This document shows, in pieces, positions 36,139 through 47,330 of a DNA stretch of 64,000 nucleotides. The notes beneath the pieces are model-generated. The model had not been told where the DNA came from. It did no database searches and saw only the letters and a program-made list of their open reading frames with translations. Each line of letters opens with the position of its first letter. Position 1 is the first letter of the stretch. The stretch covers positions 23,439,001 through 23,503,000 of the forward strand of contig CP142460.1 in the NCBI GenBank assembly GCA_038049695.1, given 5' to 3'. Source of the stretch: Cinnamomum chago (Eukaryota; Streptophyta; Magnoliopsida; Laurales; Lauraceae). The translations under genes were made by a program, and so were the position numbers.

Positions 36139-37713
36139 ATGCAATCCCAATTAGGAGAAGGTCATGCTACTAATAGACCACCCTTGTTTAATGGCTCCCA
36201 TTACCGGCATTGGAAGATTAGGATGCAAGTCTTTCTAGAATCTCAAAGTCTAGATGTTTGGAATATCATTGAAGAAGGGTATCATGAACCCATTATCACT
36301 GAAAAAGATTCTGAAGGACATGTCATAGCTATCAAGGATAAGCCTAAGAAAGATTGGACTCAAGGAGAGAAAGATAGGGCAAATCTAAATGCTAAAGCTA
36401 AAAATGCCTTGTTTTGTGCCTTGTCCCAAGAAGAGTTCAATAGGGTAGTAAATTGTATTACTACTAAGGAAGTGTGGGATACCTTAGAGACCACTCATGA
36501 AGGGACCAATCAAGTCAAAGTAGCTAAAATCCAAATGTTGTCTACTAAGTATGAAGAACTCAAAATGCAAGAGGAAGAAACCTTTGACGAGTTCTATACT
36601 AAATTCATGGAGATTGTTAATTCCCTCATAGGTCTAGGAGAGAAGATGGATGAGTCCAAAGCTGTTAGAAAAATATTAAGATCTCTCCCCAAAAGGTTCA
36701 AACCCAAGATAGTAGCTATAACTGAAAGCAAAGATGTTGACAAGATCAAAATAGAAGAACTTAGAGGAAATCTTCTCACTTATGAATTAGATTTTGAAGT
36801 CCCTAGCAAGAAGAAAGGTGTAGCTCTTAGCTCCCAACATAAAGAAAATGACAATGAGAGTGAGAGTGATGATGAAAACACTATTTTGCTTGCTAAGAAG
36901 TTTAAGAATTTCCTTAAGAACAAAAAGAACTATAAATATTTTGAAGATTCTAGAAATGAAAATTTTCAAAGGAACTCAAGGGGATCTTTTACCAAAAAGG
37001 ATGTGCAATGTTACAACTGTAAAGGTTTTGGTCACATCGCTCAAAATTGTCCCTCCCCTAAAGAATCTGAAAAGAAAGATAAGAAAGGAAAGAAAGTCTT
37101 GAACATAACTTGGGATGATAATGAAGATGAAAGTAGTGACAATAATGAACCTCAAAATGATGAAGATAATGATAATTCCACTTCTTGGCTTCTCTTCACT
37201 CCCATTGAAGAAAGCAATGATCATAATGTTTTAATAGAAGAAGTAAATGATGAGAATAGTGAAACTGATATTCATCAAGCCTATGAGGAACTATATGAAC
37301 TATGTGAAGTCATAACCAAGAAAAATAAAAGTTTAAAAAATGAATCTAAAAGGCTTGTGAATGATATAAATGTTTTAAAAGATCAATTAATCTTGAAAGA
37401 CAATGAGATAAAAAATGTTCAATCTAAGTTGACTACCTCTAATGACAATCTTGCTAAAGCTGAAAAAGAAATTCATAAATTACATTGTCTGCTAGAATCT
37501 AGTCAACAAGAATCAGAATCTCTTCAAATGAAACTTGAAAAGGGAAAACATGTTGTTAAAAAATTTACCTTAGGAAATGACAAATTCTATCAAATGTTAG
37601 GCTCGAATAAAGTCTTTGGTAACAAGAATGGTATAGGTTTTGAATGCTCCTCTAGTACCAAGAAGAATAGCTTTCAACATAATTCTAGGACTCATCTCAA
37701 ACCTATAGATTAA
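36139..37713 (+). pseudogene. SIRE-type gag (long open frame within a broken element)
   Basis: 524 codons from MQSQLGEGHATNRPPLFNG. The N-terminal copia gag domain has HYRHWKIRMQVFLESQSLDVW and a middle DUF4219/UBN2-like part (VWDTLETTHEGTNQVK). The CCHC knuckle CYNCKGFGHIAQNCPSP is at about residue 292, then a long acidic Asn/Asp/Glu-rich and coiled-coil tail. The long tail is usual in the SIRE/Maximus group. The start fits the family and lies about 70 bases after the primer site. The element as a whole is incomplete, so this is treated as a fossil part. Confidence 0.85.
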
Positions 37714-37714
37714 A

Positions 37715-39402
37715 TCTTTTTTTCCTCTAGATGGACTTGTCATTTTTGCAATCAAATAGGTCATCTAGTTCCAAACTATCCCTTTAAGTTTAGGATGTCT
37801 CAAAAGCATCTTTCTAGAGCTCATTTTAAGTTTATTCCCAAGACCTCTGCCTCTACCTTCATTAAGGCTACTTGGATTGAAAAAGAGAAAAGTGTTAAGA
37901 ATTTTCTAGTTCAAACCGCTCTCAAAGTTAAAGAAAACTCTAGATGGTTTTTGGACAGTGGTTGCTCCAAGCATATGACTGGAGACCGTTCTAGATTTAT
38001 CACTCTTGAGGATTATGATGGAGGAAATGTGTCTTTTGGGGACAATCGGAAAGCTCAGATTATAGGAAAAGGCTGTGTTGGAGGAGATCAAATGCCTACT
38101 TTAAAAGATGTTTTCCTTATGGATGGTTTAAAGCATAATCTCTTGAGCATAAGTCAGTTATGTGATAAAGGGAACAAAGTTGTTTTTGATAGCAAATCTT
38201 GCAAGGTTCTGGATGAGAAATCCCACAAAGTTCTACTCACTGGATTACGTACTAAAGATAACATCTACACCATAGAAGAATGTTGTGAAAATGAATCCAT
38301 GTGTTTAATGTCAAAAGTTCAAGAAAATCAGTTGTGGCATCAAAGAATGGGACATATAAATTACAAACTGATGAAGATCTTATCTAAGAAAGAAATTGTT
38401 AGAGGAATACCCAAATTAGATGATTACAAATCTGAATTGTGCAAGGCTTGTCAAATGGGTAAACAGATCAAGAAAAGTTTTAAGGGTATAAAAGATATAT
38501 CCTCTGCTCGTCCTCTTGAACTCATTCATATGGACCTCATTGGACCTGCACCTGTTCAGAGTATTGGTGGGAGAAAGTATATCCTAGTTATGGTTGATGA
38601 TTATTTGAGATTTGGATGGGTAGCCTTTCTTCATGCTAAATCAGATGCAGTAGATAATATCATAAGGATTTGCAAGAAAATTCAAGTTAAGAAGGACTGC
38701 AAAATTAAGAAGATAAGAAGTGATCATGGAGGCGAATTTGAAAATGAAAGATTTGCAGACTTCTGTGAAAGCCATGGGATCAGTCATCAATTCTCTGCTC
38801 CTAAAACTCCCCAGCAAAATGGAGTAGATGAAAGAAGAAACAGAGTTATTCAAGAAATGGCCAGAACCCTTCTTAATGAGAAAAATCTCCCGCGTAACTT
38901 ATGGGCTGAAGCTATCAATACGGCATGCTATCGTATTAACCGTGTTTATTTGACAAAGAACACTAACAAAACCCCTTATGAGCTGTATTTTGGAAGAAAA
39001 CCAAATCTGGGTTATCTTAAAGTGTTTGGTAGCAAGTGCTATATTTTAAGAGATAGAGAGCAGCTTGAAAAGTTCGATTCCAAATCTGATGAAGGGATCT
39101 TCTTAGGATATTCTGATAAAAGCAAGGCTTATAGAGTGCTCAACCTCAGATCAATGGCTGTCATGGAATCAGCTCATGTTGTCTTTGATGAGACTAATCA
39201 AATTAAGAAAGCTCCTCGTGATGAAGAAGAGACCTTAGTTGAGCACCCTATTTCATCTGAAATTGAAGAAGAGATTTCCTCAGTCCCTACTATGCCCACA
39301 AAGTTATTAAGAAATCACAACTTGTATAATGTCATTGGAGATATCACAAAAGGAGTCATGACAAGAAGACAGGTTCATAATCTGTGTGCTCACTATTCAT
39401 GA
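37715..39402 (+). pseudogene. SIRE-type protease and integrase region (fossil)
   Basis: A gag-end zinc-knuckle-like stretch (CHFCNQIGHLV near 37739), protease WFLDSGCSKHMTGD (near 37950), GAG-preINT LWHQRMGHINYKLM (near 38335), integrase zinc residues CKACQMGK and core with HMDLIGPAPVQS, IRSDHGGEFENERF and TPQQNGVDERRN, then the family's post-integrase segment to about 39400. The long open frame suggests moderate age. The sequence is cut short of the reverse transcriptase. Confidence 0.85.
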
Positions 39403-39406
39403 TATT

Positions 39407-40195
39407 TGTGAGTGCCTAAATATTATGGACTCGGTTTAGATGAGTGTGGAACTCATGATAATGATGTTTAAGCTTCTTTGGGGAAGATTGATCGCCATAG
39501 AACCTGAAAGGGAAGGAGAAATAGGGATCAGAGACCCTGGCTGTCGTCGATCAGTCGAAGGCTCGCCGATGCCTGAGCTAGTGCTATCACTGAACAAAGG
39601 TTGGAGATGAGGGGCAAGTATGCTAGCGTTGCATGATGTTGTAAAAAAAACATATCCTCCCTCCGAAGGGATTCTTACCTTTGTATATGTAGAGGTTTTC
39701 ACCTGGCGCTCCCTTAGTAGGGGTAGGTGAAAATGCTATCTGATCGACTCAAGAGATGACCTCTCATATTAATGTGGATGTGATTGATCAAGACGACACC
39801 TGATCATTATCCGACGCCTGTCTTATCTGCCTGCACGTTCTGTAACGTAGCAGTAACTTTATTGAAGTACAATCATGGTCCAGTACTCATCTCTATGGAC
39901 AGACCGAGCTGAAGATGACACTGAGACCAGATTTGGATGCATCCTGCCACTATTGCCGAGGTGCCTTATACCGAGACCGAGATGAGCCCAGTTGGTACCC
40001 TTACCGAGGGTGGCTCACGCTTGGCGCAAGTTGGCACTGTTTGTCGAGCGGAGATGAGATGTCTAGCTGGTACTGTTACCGAGCTAGATGAATCTTGGCA
40101 CTTTGGCCGAACTTGGATACCGAGATCGGGATGAGTTAAGCTGGTATTGCTACTGAGACTAGCGTAATCCTGCTCTTAGGAAAACTCCCCACACA
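39407..40195 (+). mobile_element. Tat-type solo LTR in the SIRE element
   Basis: 789 bp, tgtgagtgcctaaa to ctccccacaca, flanked by atatt (39402-39406 and 40196-40200). It resembles the LTRs at 2028-2847: the start tgtRagtgc, the phrase cctgaaaggga, accctggctgt, ctcgccgatgcctgagctagtg and the same terminus. It represents a different Tat-type subfamily. No internal region, so a solo LTR. Confidence 0.88.
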
Positions 40196-40200
40196 ATATT

Positions 40201-41682
40201 GATTTATGTTTATTTTCATAGTAGTGTCATCTTTGTGCATTTTTCAATCTCATAGTTATGGTCTTGCTCATATGAACCTCTTTAAAATCCATTATTTATA
40301 TTTCATAGTTATATCTATTGATTGATGGATGTTCACATGATGAGTTCATATGACTTTACATTTTGAAAATTGCATACATAACCAAGTCATATTTTTTTAT
40401 GCAATTTAACATGTTCATCACTATGCTTTCTAGTTATATTATTAAAAGTGATGAATATATCTTTAATGATGCTTAGTGGGATTTTTTGTCTGTCACATCT
40501 ATGTTCTTAATCATGTTTTCACAATCAATTAGTATCAATTGGTATCATATTCAATTGGTGTCATATCTGGAGAATGTGATAGACCTTGTGCACATTGGAT
40601 TGAACTTGATAATAATGTTTTTTTTATTCCATGTCACATTCCATTAGCATCATAAACCTTCATGTTTGCCACGTCTCATGCACATATAGGTAATTCTCAT
40701 AACCACTATTTTTTATGTGATTATAATCTTGGTTGTTTAATGGTTGATGACTGAACTTCATTTCATTCTCCTTGCACATTATAGTTATATTTAATGATGA
40801 AAGGAATTATTTCAAAAGATACATAATATATGGTTTTCATAGTCATATTAGTTGATGTTATGTTTAGTAAACCCCTACCACATCATAGATATCTCTAATT
40901 TGGACCGATCTTATTAGTGATAAGTTTCTTAACTCCATTTTAGAGTGATCGACATGTTAGTCATATCTTTTATTTCAATTGGAATTTTCTATCCATAATT
41001 GCATATTCCCTTGCCTATGCTCCAATTGTTAGTAATTTGATCATATTGAGCTCTATAGTTAAACATGTCTAATCCTTCCTTTAATGATCAACCCTCAATT
41101 GGTATAACCACCTTCTCTTTGTAATACATAGTTTAATCATTGTCAAATTCTTTACAGTAGGAGAGAATGGATTGAGGGAGTGTAGACAATCAAAGGAAGC
41201 ATTAGACTTGTGTAAATTGATCAAATTCACCCTTGAGTTAGCTTTGACCCCTTAGGATTGTTACCTATCATGCATGATAGCTCGTTATGCATTTCATTTT
41301 CAATTTCTTTTGTTAATAGGTGCTACTTAAGGTATTTTCCTTGTCTCATGTGTGTAGGTCTCATTATAATTTGATGTCAAAAGGGGAGAAAATGTTCAAT
41401 TTGTCTAAGGGGAGGTATTGCATAACTTGCCAAAAGGAGAGATTGCATGGTCAAAGGGGGAGAGATGAAGGAAGAGTAAAACTTGAGAGATAAAGAAGAT
41501 GCTTGGCCAAAGAGAGAAAATTGAATGAGAAGATTAAAGAATGATCAACCTCCAAGCATAAAGAATAATGAAGAAAAAGACCTAAAGCCTAAGCCAAGTC
41601 AAAGAAGCATCCAAGAGATTTCAAGACCTATCCACCTTAATTAGGGGGAGATGAAGACTTAGAATGAAAATTATGTGTGTGT
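40201..41682 (+). other. Non-coding 3' part of the SIRE-type element
   Basis: A/T-rich, no significant open frame. From about 41380 it has repeated ggggag-rich phrases (aaaaggggagaaaatg, caaagggggagagatg, attagggggagatgaag). The last (41642-41656) could be the polypurine tract. The CACTA element starts about 25 bases later. Confidence 0.5.
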
Positions 41683-41695
41683 ACCTACAACAAAA
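41683..41695 (+). repeat. Left terminal inverted repeat of the CACTA element
   Basis: acctacaacaaaa, compared with the inverted right end cacaacaacaaat at 57362-57374. Both are slightly decayed from the canonical CACTACAAC form. Confidence 0.6.
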
Positions 41696-41699
41696 TACA

Positions 41700-42880
41700 G
41701 TTTTACCAACGCAGTCACCGCATCTGGAAAAATCAGAATTGCGTCGGGACAGGCTTTACTGACGTAGTACAATGCGTCGGCACCACGTCGGAAACCTAAT
41801 GCCAAGAAAACCATTCCCGACGTAATAATGTTTAGCGTCGGCTAAAAAGGGCCATTCGCCGACGCAATGGTGCGTCGTCCCAAACGTCGGCAAAAAAATG
41901 AACTTAGTGGTCAACCTCACTTCACTGCCAACGCATGACAACGTCGGTTATACATTTGTCGACGCTAATACTAACGTCGGAATAGATATTTGAAGACGCA
42001 TACACAACGCATGTAATACATATCCCGACGTGTTGAAGCGTCGGGAAATGTCTTCAACGACGCATGAAAATTACTTTTAGCGACGCAAAGAATGCGTCGG
42101 GAAATAGATTTACCTAACTGCCGACGTATAACAACGTCGGTTATACATTTGCCGACGCTAATACTAGCGTCGGGATACATATTTGACGACGCATACACAA
42201 CGTCGGTAATACATATCCCGACGTGTTGAAGCATCGGGAAATGTCTTCAACGATGCAGGAAAATTATTTTTAGAGACGCAGACAGTGCGTCGGGAAATAG
42301 ATGTACCTAATTACCGACGCATAACAACATCGGTTATACATTTGCCGACGCACATACTAGCGTCGGAATACATATTTGACGACGCATACACAACGCCGGT
42401 AATACATATCCCGACGTCTTGAAGCATCGGGAAATGTCTTCAGCGATGCAGGAAAATTATTTTTAGAGAGCATAGGGTGCGTCGGCAAAATAGATGTACC
42501 TAATTGCCGACGCATAATAACATCGGCTATACATTTGCCAACGCACATATTAGCGTCGGAATACATATGTGACGACGCATACACAATGCCGGTAATACAT
42601 ATCCCGACGTGTTGAAGCATCGGGTTATGTCTTTAACGATGTAGGAAAATTACTTTTGGCGACGCAGAGAGTGCGTTGAGAAATAGATTTACGTCATTGC
42701 CGACGCATAATAACGTCGATTATACATTTGCCAACACACTTACTAGCGTCAAAATACATATTTGACGACGCACGCATACCGCTGGTCATACATATTCCGA
42801 CGTGTTGATGCGTCAAGAAATGTCTCTAACGAGGTCAAGAAATTTACTTTTGGTGACGCAGAGAGTGCGTTGAGAAATAA
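41700..42880. repeat. CACTA left subterminal repeats, 192-bp tandem units
   Basis: Units of about 192 bp start near 41930, 42121, 42315, 42507 and 42700 (cgacgcataacaacgtcggt and variants). Each contains several short hairpin-like pairs of gacgca and tgcgtcgg, in both orientations. In CACTA elements such subterminal motifs are the binding sites of the TnpA-type protein. Confidence 0.85.
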
Positions 42881-43338
42881 CTTTTCTTATCAATTAAGAA
42901 ATAATTGAAAAAATTAGGAAAAATTCCTGTTCAAATCTACATTTTTAACATTGCACAAGCATAAGCATTAATAAACAATAAATAATCCCACATTCATCAT
43001 GTAACAATAAAAAATAATGTGTCATCAATAAACTAAAACCAATCATAAAACTTGTCCATGCCACATAAAATGTAATATCCCACGTCAAAAAAAGTCAAAT
43101 ATCTCAATAAAGTAAATCTCAACTAAAATCTAATCATCAAATATCCAAAGCACGCCATGAAACACGGCCAGTAAGGAGCAAAATGAACTTGTTAGAGGGA
43201 TAACCCATGTCAGTTCATAAAACCATCAAATCCTTATCTTTCGGAGGAGCCCGAACCATCCATACCGACTCGGGAAAGCAACAATTGAATCTGACTCTGC
43301 ATGTGAACCCGCACAGCTGCCTGATCTTGCATTGGCTT

Positions 43339-44302
43339 CTACGAGTCCTCATACTGTCGCCGCAACTCTTCTCTCAAATCTTCTTGTGCTTTCAACGAAT
43401 CAACTAGTTGCTGCCGTAGGGTGCTTATCTCAGAAGACATCAAGATACCAGTAGAAGATGATGATGGGCCCCTCGAGCGGTACCCTTGCCTCCTTGCGAC
43501 CCTCTTCCCTAACAGATTCTCGATCACCTGTTGCTCAGCCACTGGAGAGTTAATTTCAGGCTGCGACAATGCCTCTTCCATTCTTCGCTGCATTATCGAA
43601 GCATGCAAATATGTCATGTAATTAATATATGTTAGGCAATTAAAATAAACGGGGATCTACAATACTAGCAAAGAGTGCCCCATGCAACTTGGTGGTCTTC
43701 GTCATATTAAGCTTAAAATCATAAGGCCTACCCATAAACACTACTATATGGACCATAAGCTTTAAGTATTGAATGAAAATTGACTTAAAAGGAGAGGTCA
43801 AATTGGATTTCTCAATAGTCAAAATCAAATTGGAATCAATCACTCACTTCACTTCATATATAATAATTGTAGTTCTTGCCTTGCCACGAACAATATGAGT
43901 AAAGAGAAGTTGCTAAATGGTAATGCAATATGGGATGAGCTATTGCGTGGCTATTAAATTGCAACATTGCATCACAACATGTTTAACTAGTGATAGGCTT
44001 AAAATGACCTTAAGCATAGGTTGTAAACTCCTTTTGCTTCACCTAAAGTACTATATAATACAAACAAATATTCTCATGTCAATGAAACAACTCACATGTG
44101 TCTCCTCAGCATGATCTGTGATCCATTTGTTCTTCTTATTGCTATAGTGTCGCTATCGATATAAATCAGGTTGAGATGGAGGAGCCTGTTGCTCATCTGC
44201 CTGCATGATCGAGAACTGGGCCGCAAATGATCGAGATCCAGATGTATGAAGCGACTTCACTTTGCTCCGGCTCTCTTTATTCCTCTGTGACTTGCGCTGA
44301 AA
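43339..44302 (-). CDS. Transposase_24-like (TNP1/TnpA-type) exons
   Basis: Two minus-strand exons. The first (about 44302-44096) follows ttttcag and reads RKSQRNKESRSKVKSLHTSG, then SRSFAAQFSIMQ, the basic N-terminal pattern of the plant Transposase_24 (Ptta/En/Spm) family, then KNKWITDHAEET before gtgag. It contains an in-frame stop between these blocks. The second (43604-43342, after ataatgcag) reads RRMEEALSQPEINSP, VIENLLGKRVARRQGYRSRG and a helical Gln/Glu-rich end. The family binds subterminal repeats during CACTA transposition. The protein is probably inactive. An additional open frame at 43843-43640 lies in the putative intron. Confidence 0.58.
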
Positions 44303-44661
44303 ATTACAAGTAATAGATAATGAATTGAGTAAGTAAATTTTTATAATAATAGGGATAAAAATATTTATAAATAATTATAATAATAGACATAAAAAGGGAC
44401 ACACACACCTAAAAGATTATTCTCTTTGGTTTTGGATGCTCATGCTCTGTTTTTCATTATTATTGAGACAAAAGGATTAATTGATTTGTTATAAACTTCT
44501 TTTTTCTCCTTATCCAATGAATCATTATATTTGATTCTGGAACCTATGAACACACCCATCCAAAGGAGCGGCTTGGATATTGTACTCACAAATTGGCATG
44601 AACACTGTAGGCTGTGGATGTAGGATATGTAAGTCCCCAGTTAAGCATATAATTCATGCAG

Positions 44662-44892
44662 GAACATGAAAAATTTGGTCTATGATATTTTTGATGATGT
44701 TTCTGAAACAAAGTTTCCAGGCTTTAAGGTAATATCTCTATATGATTACTAGCTTCTACTCTATCTCTCTATCTCTCCTCTCTCTAGCTGCTGATTGCAT
44801 GGCATTTGCAGACCATCTGGCTGGAATGTACTCAAGATCAGAATCAAATTAATTTTGTGCCAAGTGGATGGTATCACCAAGTTCTTAATATG
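44662..44892 (+). pseudogene. Captured fragment of a JMJD4-like JmjC oxygenase gene
   Basis: Two short exons with canonical borders. The first, 44662-44728, follows catgcag, reads NMKNLVYDIFDDVSETKFPGFK and is followed by gtaat. The second, 44812-44892, follows tttgcag and reads TIWLECTQDQNQINFVPSGWYHQVLNM, followed by gtatt. These are adjacent parts of the JmjC fold of JMJD4-type 2-oxoglutarate/Fe(II) oxygenases. FVPSGWYHQV carries the distal iron-binding His. Full proteins have about 400-500 residues; only about 50 are present, with no start, no HxD motif and no end. It lies on the strand opposite to the transposase, inside the CACTA element, so it is most simply a captured gene piece. A real gene cut by the element is less likely, because no flanking exons occur. 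Confidence 0.6.
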
Positions 44893-45355
44893 GTATTCTT
44901 CTAAGCCTTGAATTAGTGCTTGCTGACAGTACTGAAAAAAATAAAAAATTGTGACCTGCCCAAATCATGCAAACATTGATGAAAAGTGAAGATTGTGTTT
45001 TTCTGTGACTTTCCTGTAAGATGCCAAACTAATTAATTTGGTACTTGATGAGATCTTATTTTGTACTCCCATAAAATTCTGTACTTCATCATTGTTCTTA
45101 TGCTGTGTAATTGTATCTCAGTGTACCATTGTACTCTCTCAGTCTCTCTCTCTTTCAAGTAATGCTTTTGAATGAGCTTGCTAGTTCTTGTATAACTTCT
45201 CTTGGATTGGCTCTTTTTGACAAGATGGTTATCAACATAGCGAATGCATTTTTGGCTATTGGCAAGTATTCATTGTAAATTCATGCTGAAGTGCTCTACT
45301 TACGTGCGATTTATATCAAATATTCATGGTTAAATTGATGCCTTACTGGTTACAG

Positions 45356-45451
45356 GCTAACCGTGTTGTCTTTGATACCTTAGTGCTTGTATGGAAATCA
45401 CCTGCTAGAATGGCTCGACTACAAAATGAACAGGAGCTTAGCTTAGTGCAA
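45356..45451 (+). pseudogene. Captured exon resembling Tra1/TRRAP
   Basis: A 96-bp, 32-codon phase-0 exon between ggttacag and gtaagt, reading ANRVVFDTLVLVWKSP, then ARMARLQNEQELSLVQ. The protein segment is regular and gene-like, and I associate it with plant Tra1/TRRAP, the large HEAT/FAT scaffold of SAGA and NuA4 acetyltransferase complexes. That attribution is from memory and should be searched. An upstream stretch (about 45195-45262, LGLALFDKMVINIANAFLAIG) may be a further exon piece. It is only a tiny part of a protein of more than 3,500 residues. It lies 460 bp downstream of the JMJD4-like exons on the same strand. Confidence 0.4.
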
Positions 45452-45599
45452 GTAAGTTTTAATTGCTCATCAAGTTATTTTTTGATTTGTGGCTTCATTT
45501 GTTATTCCTTGAATGTTCAAATGTTTGTCCTGTCCTCCAGTATGTTGTTCATCTGCTTATGAGATTATCATGATTTTTAACTGTTTATGGTGTTTTAGT

Positions 45600-47103
45600 C
45601 AGTATCTGTCTATGCTATTTGCAGTTTGATTCCATAACTCTCAATTGTAGGAACTCTCTTGATAGTAAACATCTTTATATAACACACTAATATTTTTATG
45701 ACTTTTCCAAAACGGGAAGTCCCATTTGAAGCCATATGCTAATTTATGATGAGTCCCATTTGAAGCCATATGCTAATTTATTGGATTTGGCTACTTTTTT
45801 ATGCTTTTTCTGGTTTTGACTTTAGAGTTAGGGTATTTGTGTTTGTGTGTGTGTGTGTTTTTTTTTTTTATAATATTTGTATGCTGATGTAGTATAGCAA
45901 CTTTTTTTTTAATGTCTTCTTCACACTACCAACAGAATCCACTCCTTCAAATAGAAAACACATCAGGCCACTCCCCCAAAATTTATTAATTTAGGTTTTT
46001 TTAAGATGGCTGCAACCCGCAAATAGCAACAGAAATGGAGGGGCAAATGACACCAAATAAATTGACGCCCTATTGGTGTGGAACAGGGATTGATGCAGGG
46101 CAGGTAGGAAAAACAACTATTGGCATTTTATTATGCACAGAAAATAATTTCCTTCTTATAAAGCAAACACATCATACGTCAAAACTCAAAAGTGCATGAT
46201 TGTAAATCACCAGCAAATAGCTCATCCTTATTAAATAGAAGAAAAGGTAAACTAGTGTAGGAGTGAACATGCAAGGTCAACAAACCAACATAAAATAAAC
46301 ACTAGCTTCACTAGTGGATGATATCTTCAGAGAATCTGTTTAAAGCACATGTTGGACTCCTTCAAACAAAAGAGACATCGACAAACATATCTGTTGAAAT
46401 AGATTGGTCAGGACATGGACAAACATATCCGTTGATATACTAGTACATCAGAATCAAAACGTAAGATGCAAATTTCCTTCCTTTTCTAAGTAATGAAGAA
46501 TACATGCAAAAGGGAGTACAAATAATCACCACTTTTGAAGCATAGACAATATCTTGCAAAGTGAACTACACTCACCCATCCTTAAAATGCAGAGCATATA
46601 AGGCTTAACGCAAGGACCAATATGCGTTAAGCATGCAAATTTGCTGAGAAATCTCATAAACCAAGCTTACAAACACAATGAAAAAGCATAGCAGTACAGC
46701 ACCCAGAGATGACCAATGGAAAGAGAGCCCATTTCCAAACATTAAAAGAAAGAAAGTGACAACAACTTCACGCTGTCACTTCACAGGGCAGACAATGCGT
46801 TCGAATAACTAGCATAACATTTAATTTCATTCATCTAAGCTTCATACAGATGATAAAATCTGATTTGTGAAATTTTAAAAGCTTATATGCACCTGTGTAC
46901 TCAATAATATCTTTTGTGAATGTCAACACTATTCTCTTAACAGTGTTTTATATTGCGTTCTTGCAAGCAAGATCCTCAATATTGTCATAGAAATGAGGAG
47001 GGATGATTGATTGTAGTGAAGGAGAGGCGCTTAGAAAACTGGTGATCAAAATGTACCCATCCATTTAGATTTCTACTCAGCCTTGTAGTTTGATAATTTC
47101 TCC
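45600..47103. other. CACTA interior, nothing recognised
   Basis: A/T-rich sequence with intron-like character. A 30-bp duplicated phrase (gtcccatttgaagccatatgc) occurs at about 45719 and 45754. No exon or element end was recognised. Confidence 0.4.
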
Positions 47104-47330
47104 TTTTTTGAAAGGTAACCTGATTTTATTGTAAAAACTAACCAACATAAGAGACATTTCTTGAAAAACAAAAATAGAGAACCAAACAAAAAAGAAGGAA
47201 TACATCTACAAAAATAAGGGTAGCCCCAAAAACGCCTAGGCCAAAAAAACTAGTGAGGAAACATATCTGCAGCAAGGGTCTGCCAACCCACGCCCTCCTT
47301 GGCCACATTTGAGCCATGCAAGACATGAAA
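47104..47330 (-). mobile_element. Possible 3' end of a LINE
   Basis: The minus strand reads ..ttggtt, a T-rich segment, cttatgttggttagtttt, acaataaaatcaggttacct and a short A-run. This is the layout of plant L1 3' UTRs and similar to the end of the LINE at 30891. A short open frame at 47341-47138 (IFVDVFLLFCLVLYFCF) is probably not coding. No target duplication was found. Confidence 0.3.

Larger units (their letters stand above)
34832..41682 (+). mobile_element. Ty1/copia element, SIRE type, incomplete
   Basis: 5' LTR 34832-36051, initiator-Met primer site, a long gag with CCHC knuckle and coiled-coil tail, then protease and integrase to about 39402. After an inserted Tat-type solo LTR (39407-40195) comes A/T-rich sequence with several ggggag-rich stretches of the kind found before SIRE 3' LTRs (41380-41660). 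No reverse transcriptase or RNase H segment was recognised, and no convincing matching 3' LTR. The CACTA element begins at 41683. Broken and incomplete; age cannot be dated without a paired LTR. Confidence 0.8.

Noticed and set aside
41700-42880. Regularly spaced repeats considered as a CRISPR array
   Set aside because: Plant nuclear context; units are contiguous tandem copies without unique spacers, and they are CACTA subterminal repeats.
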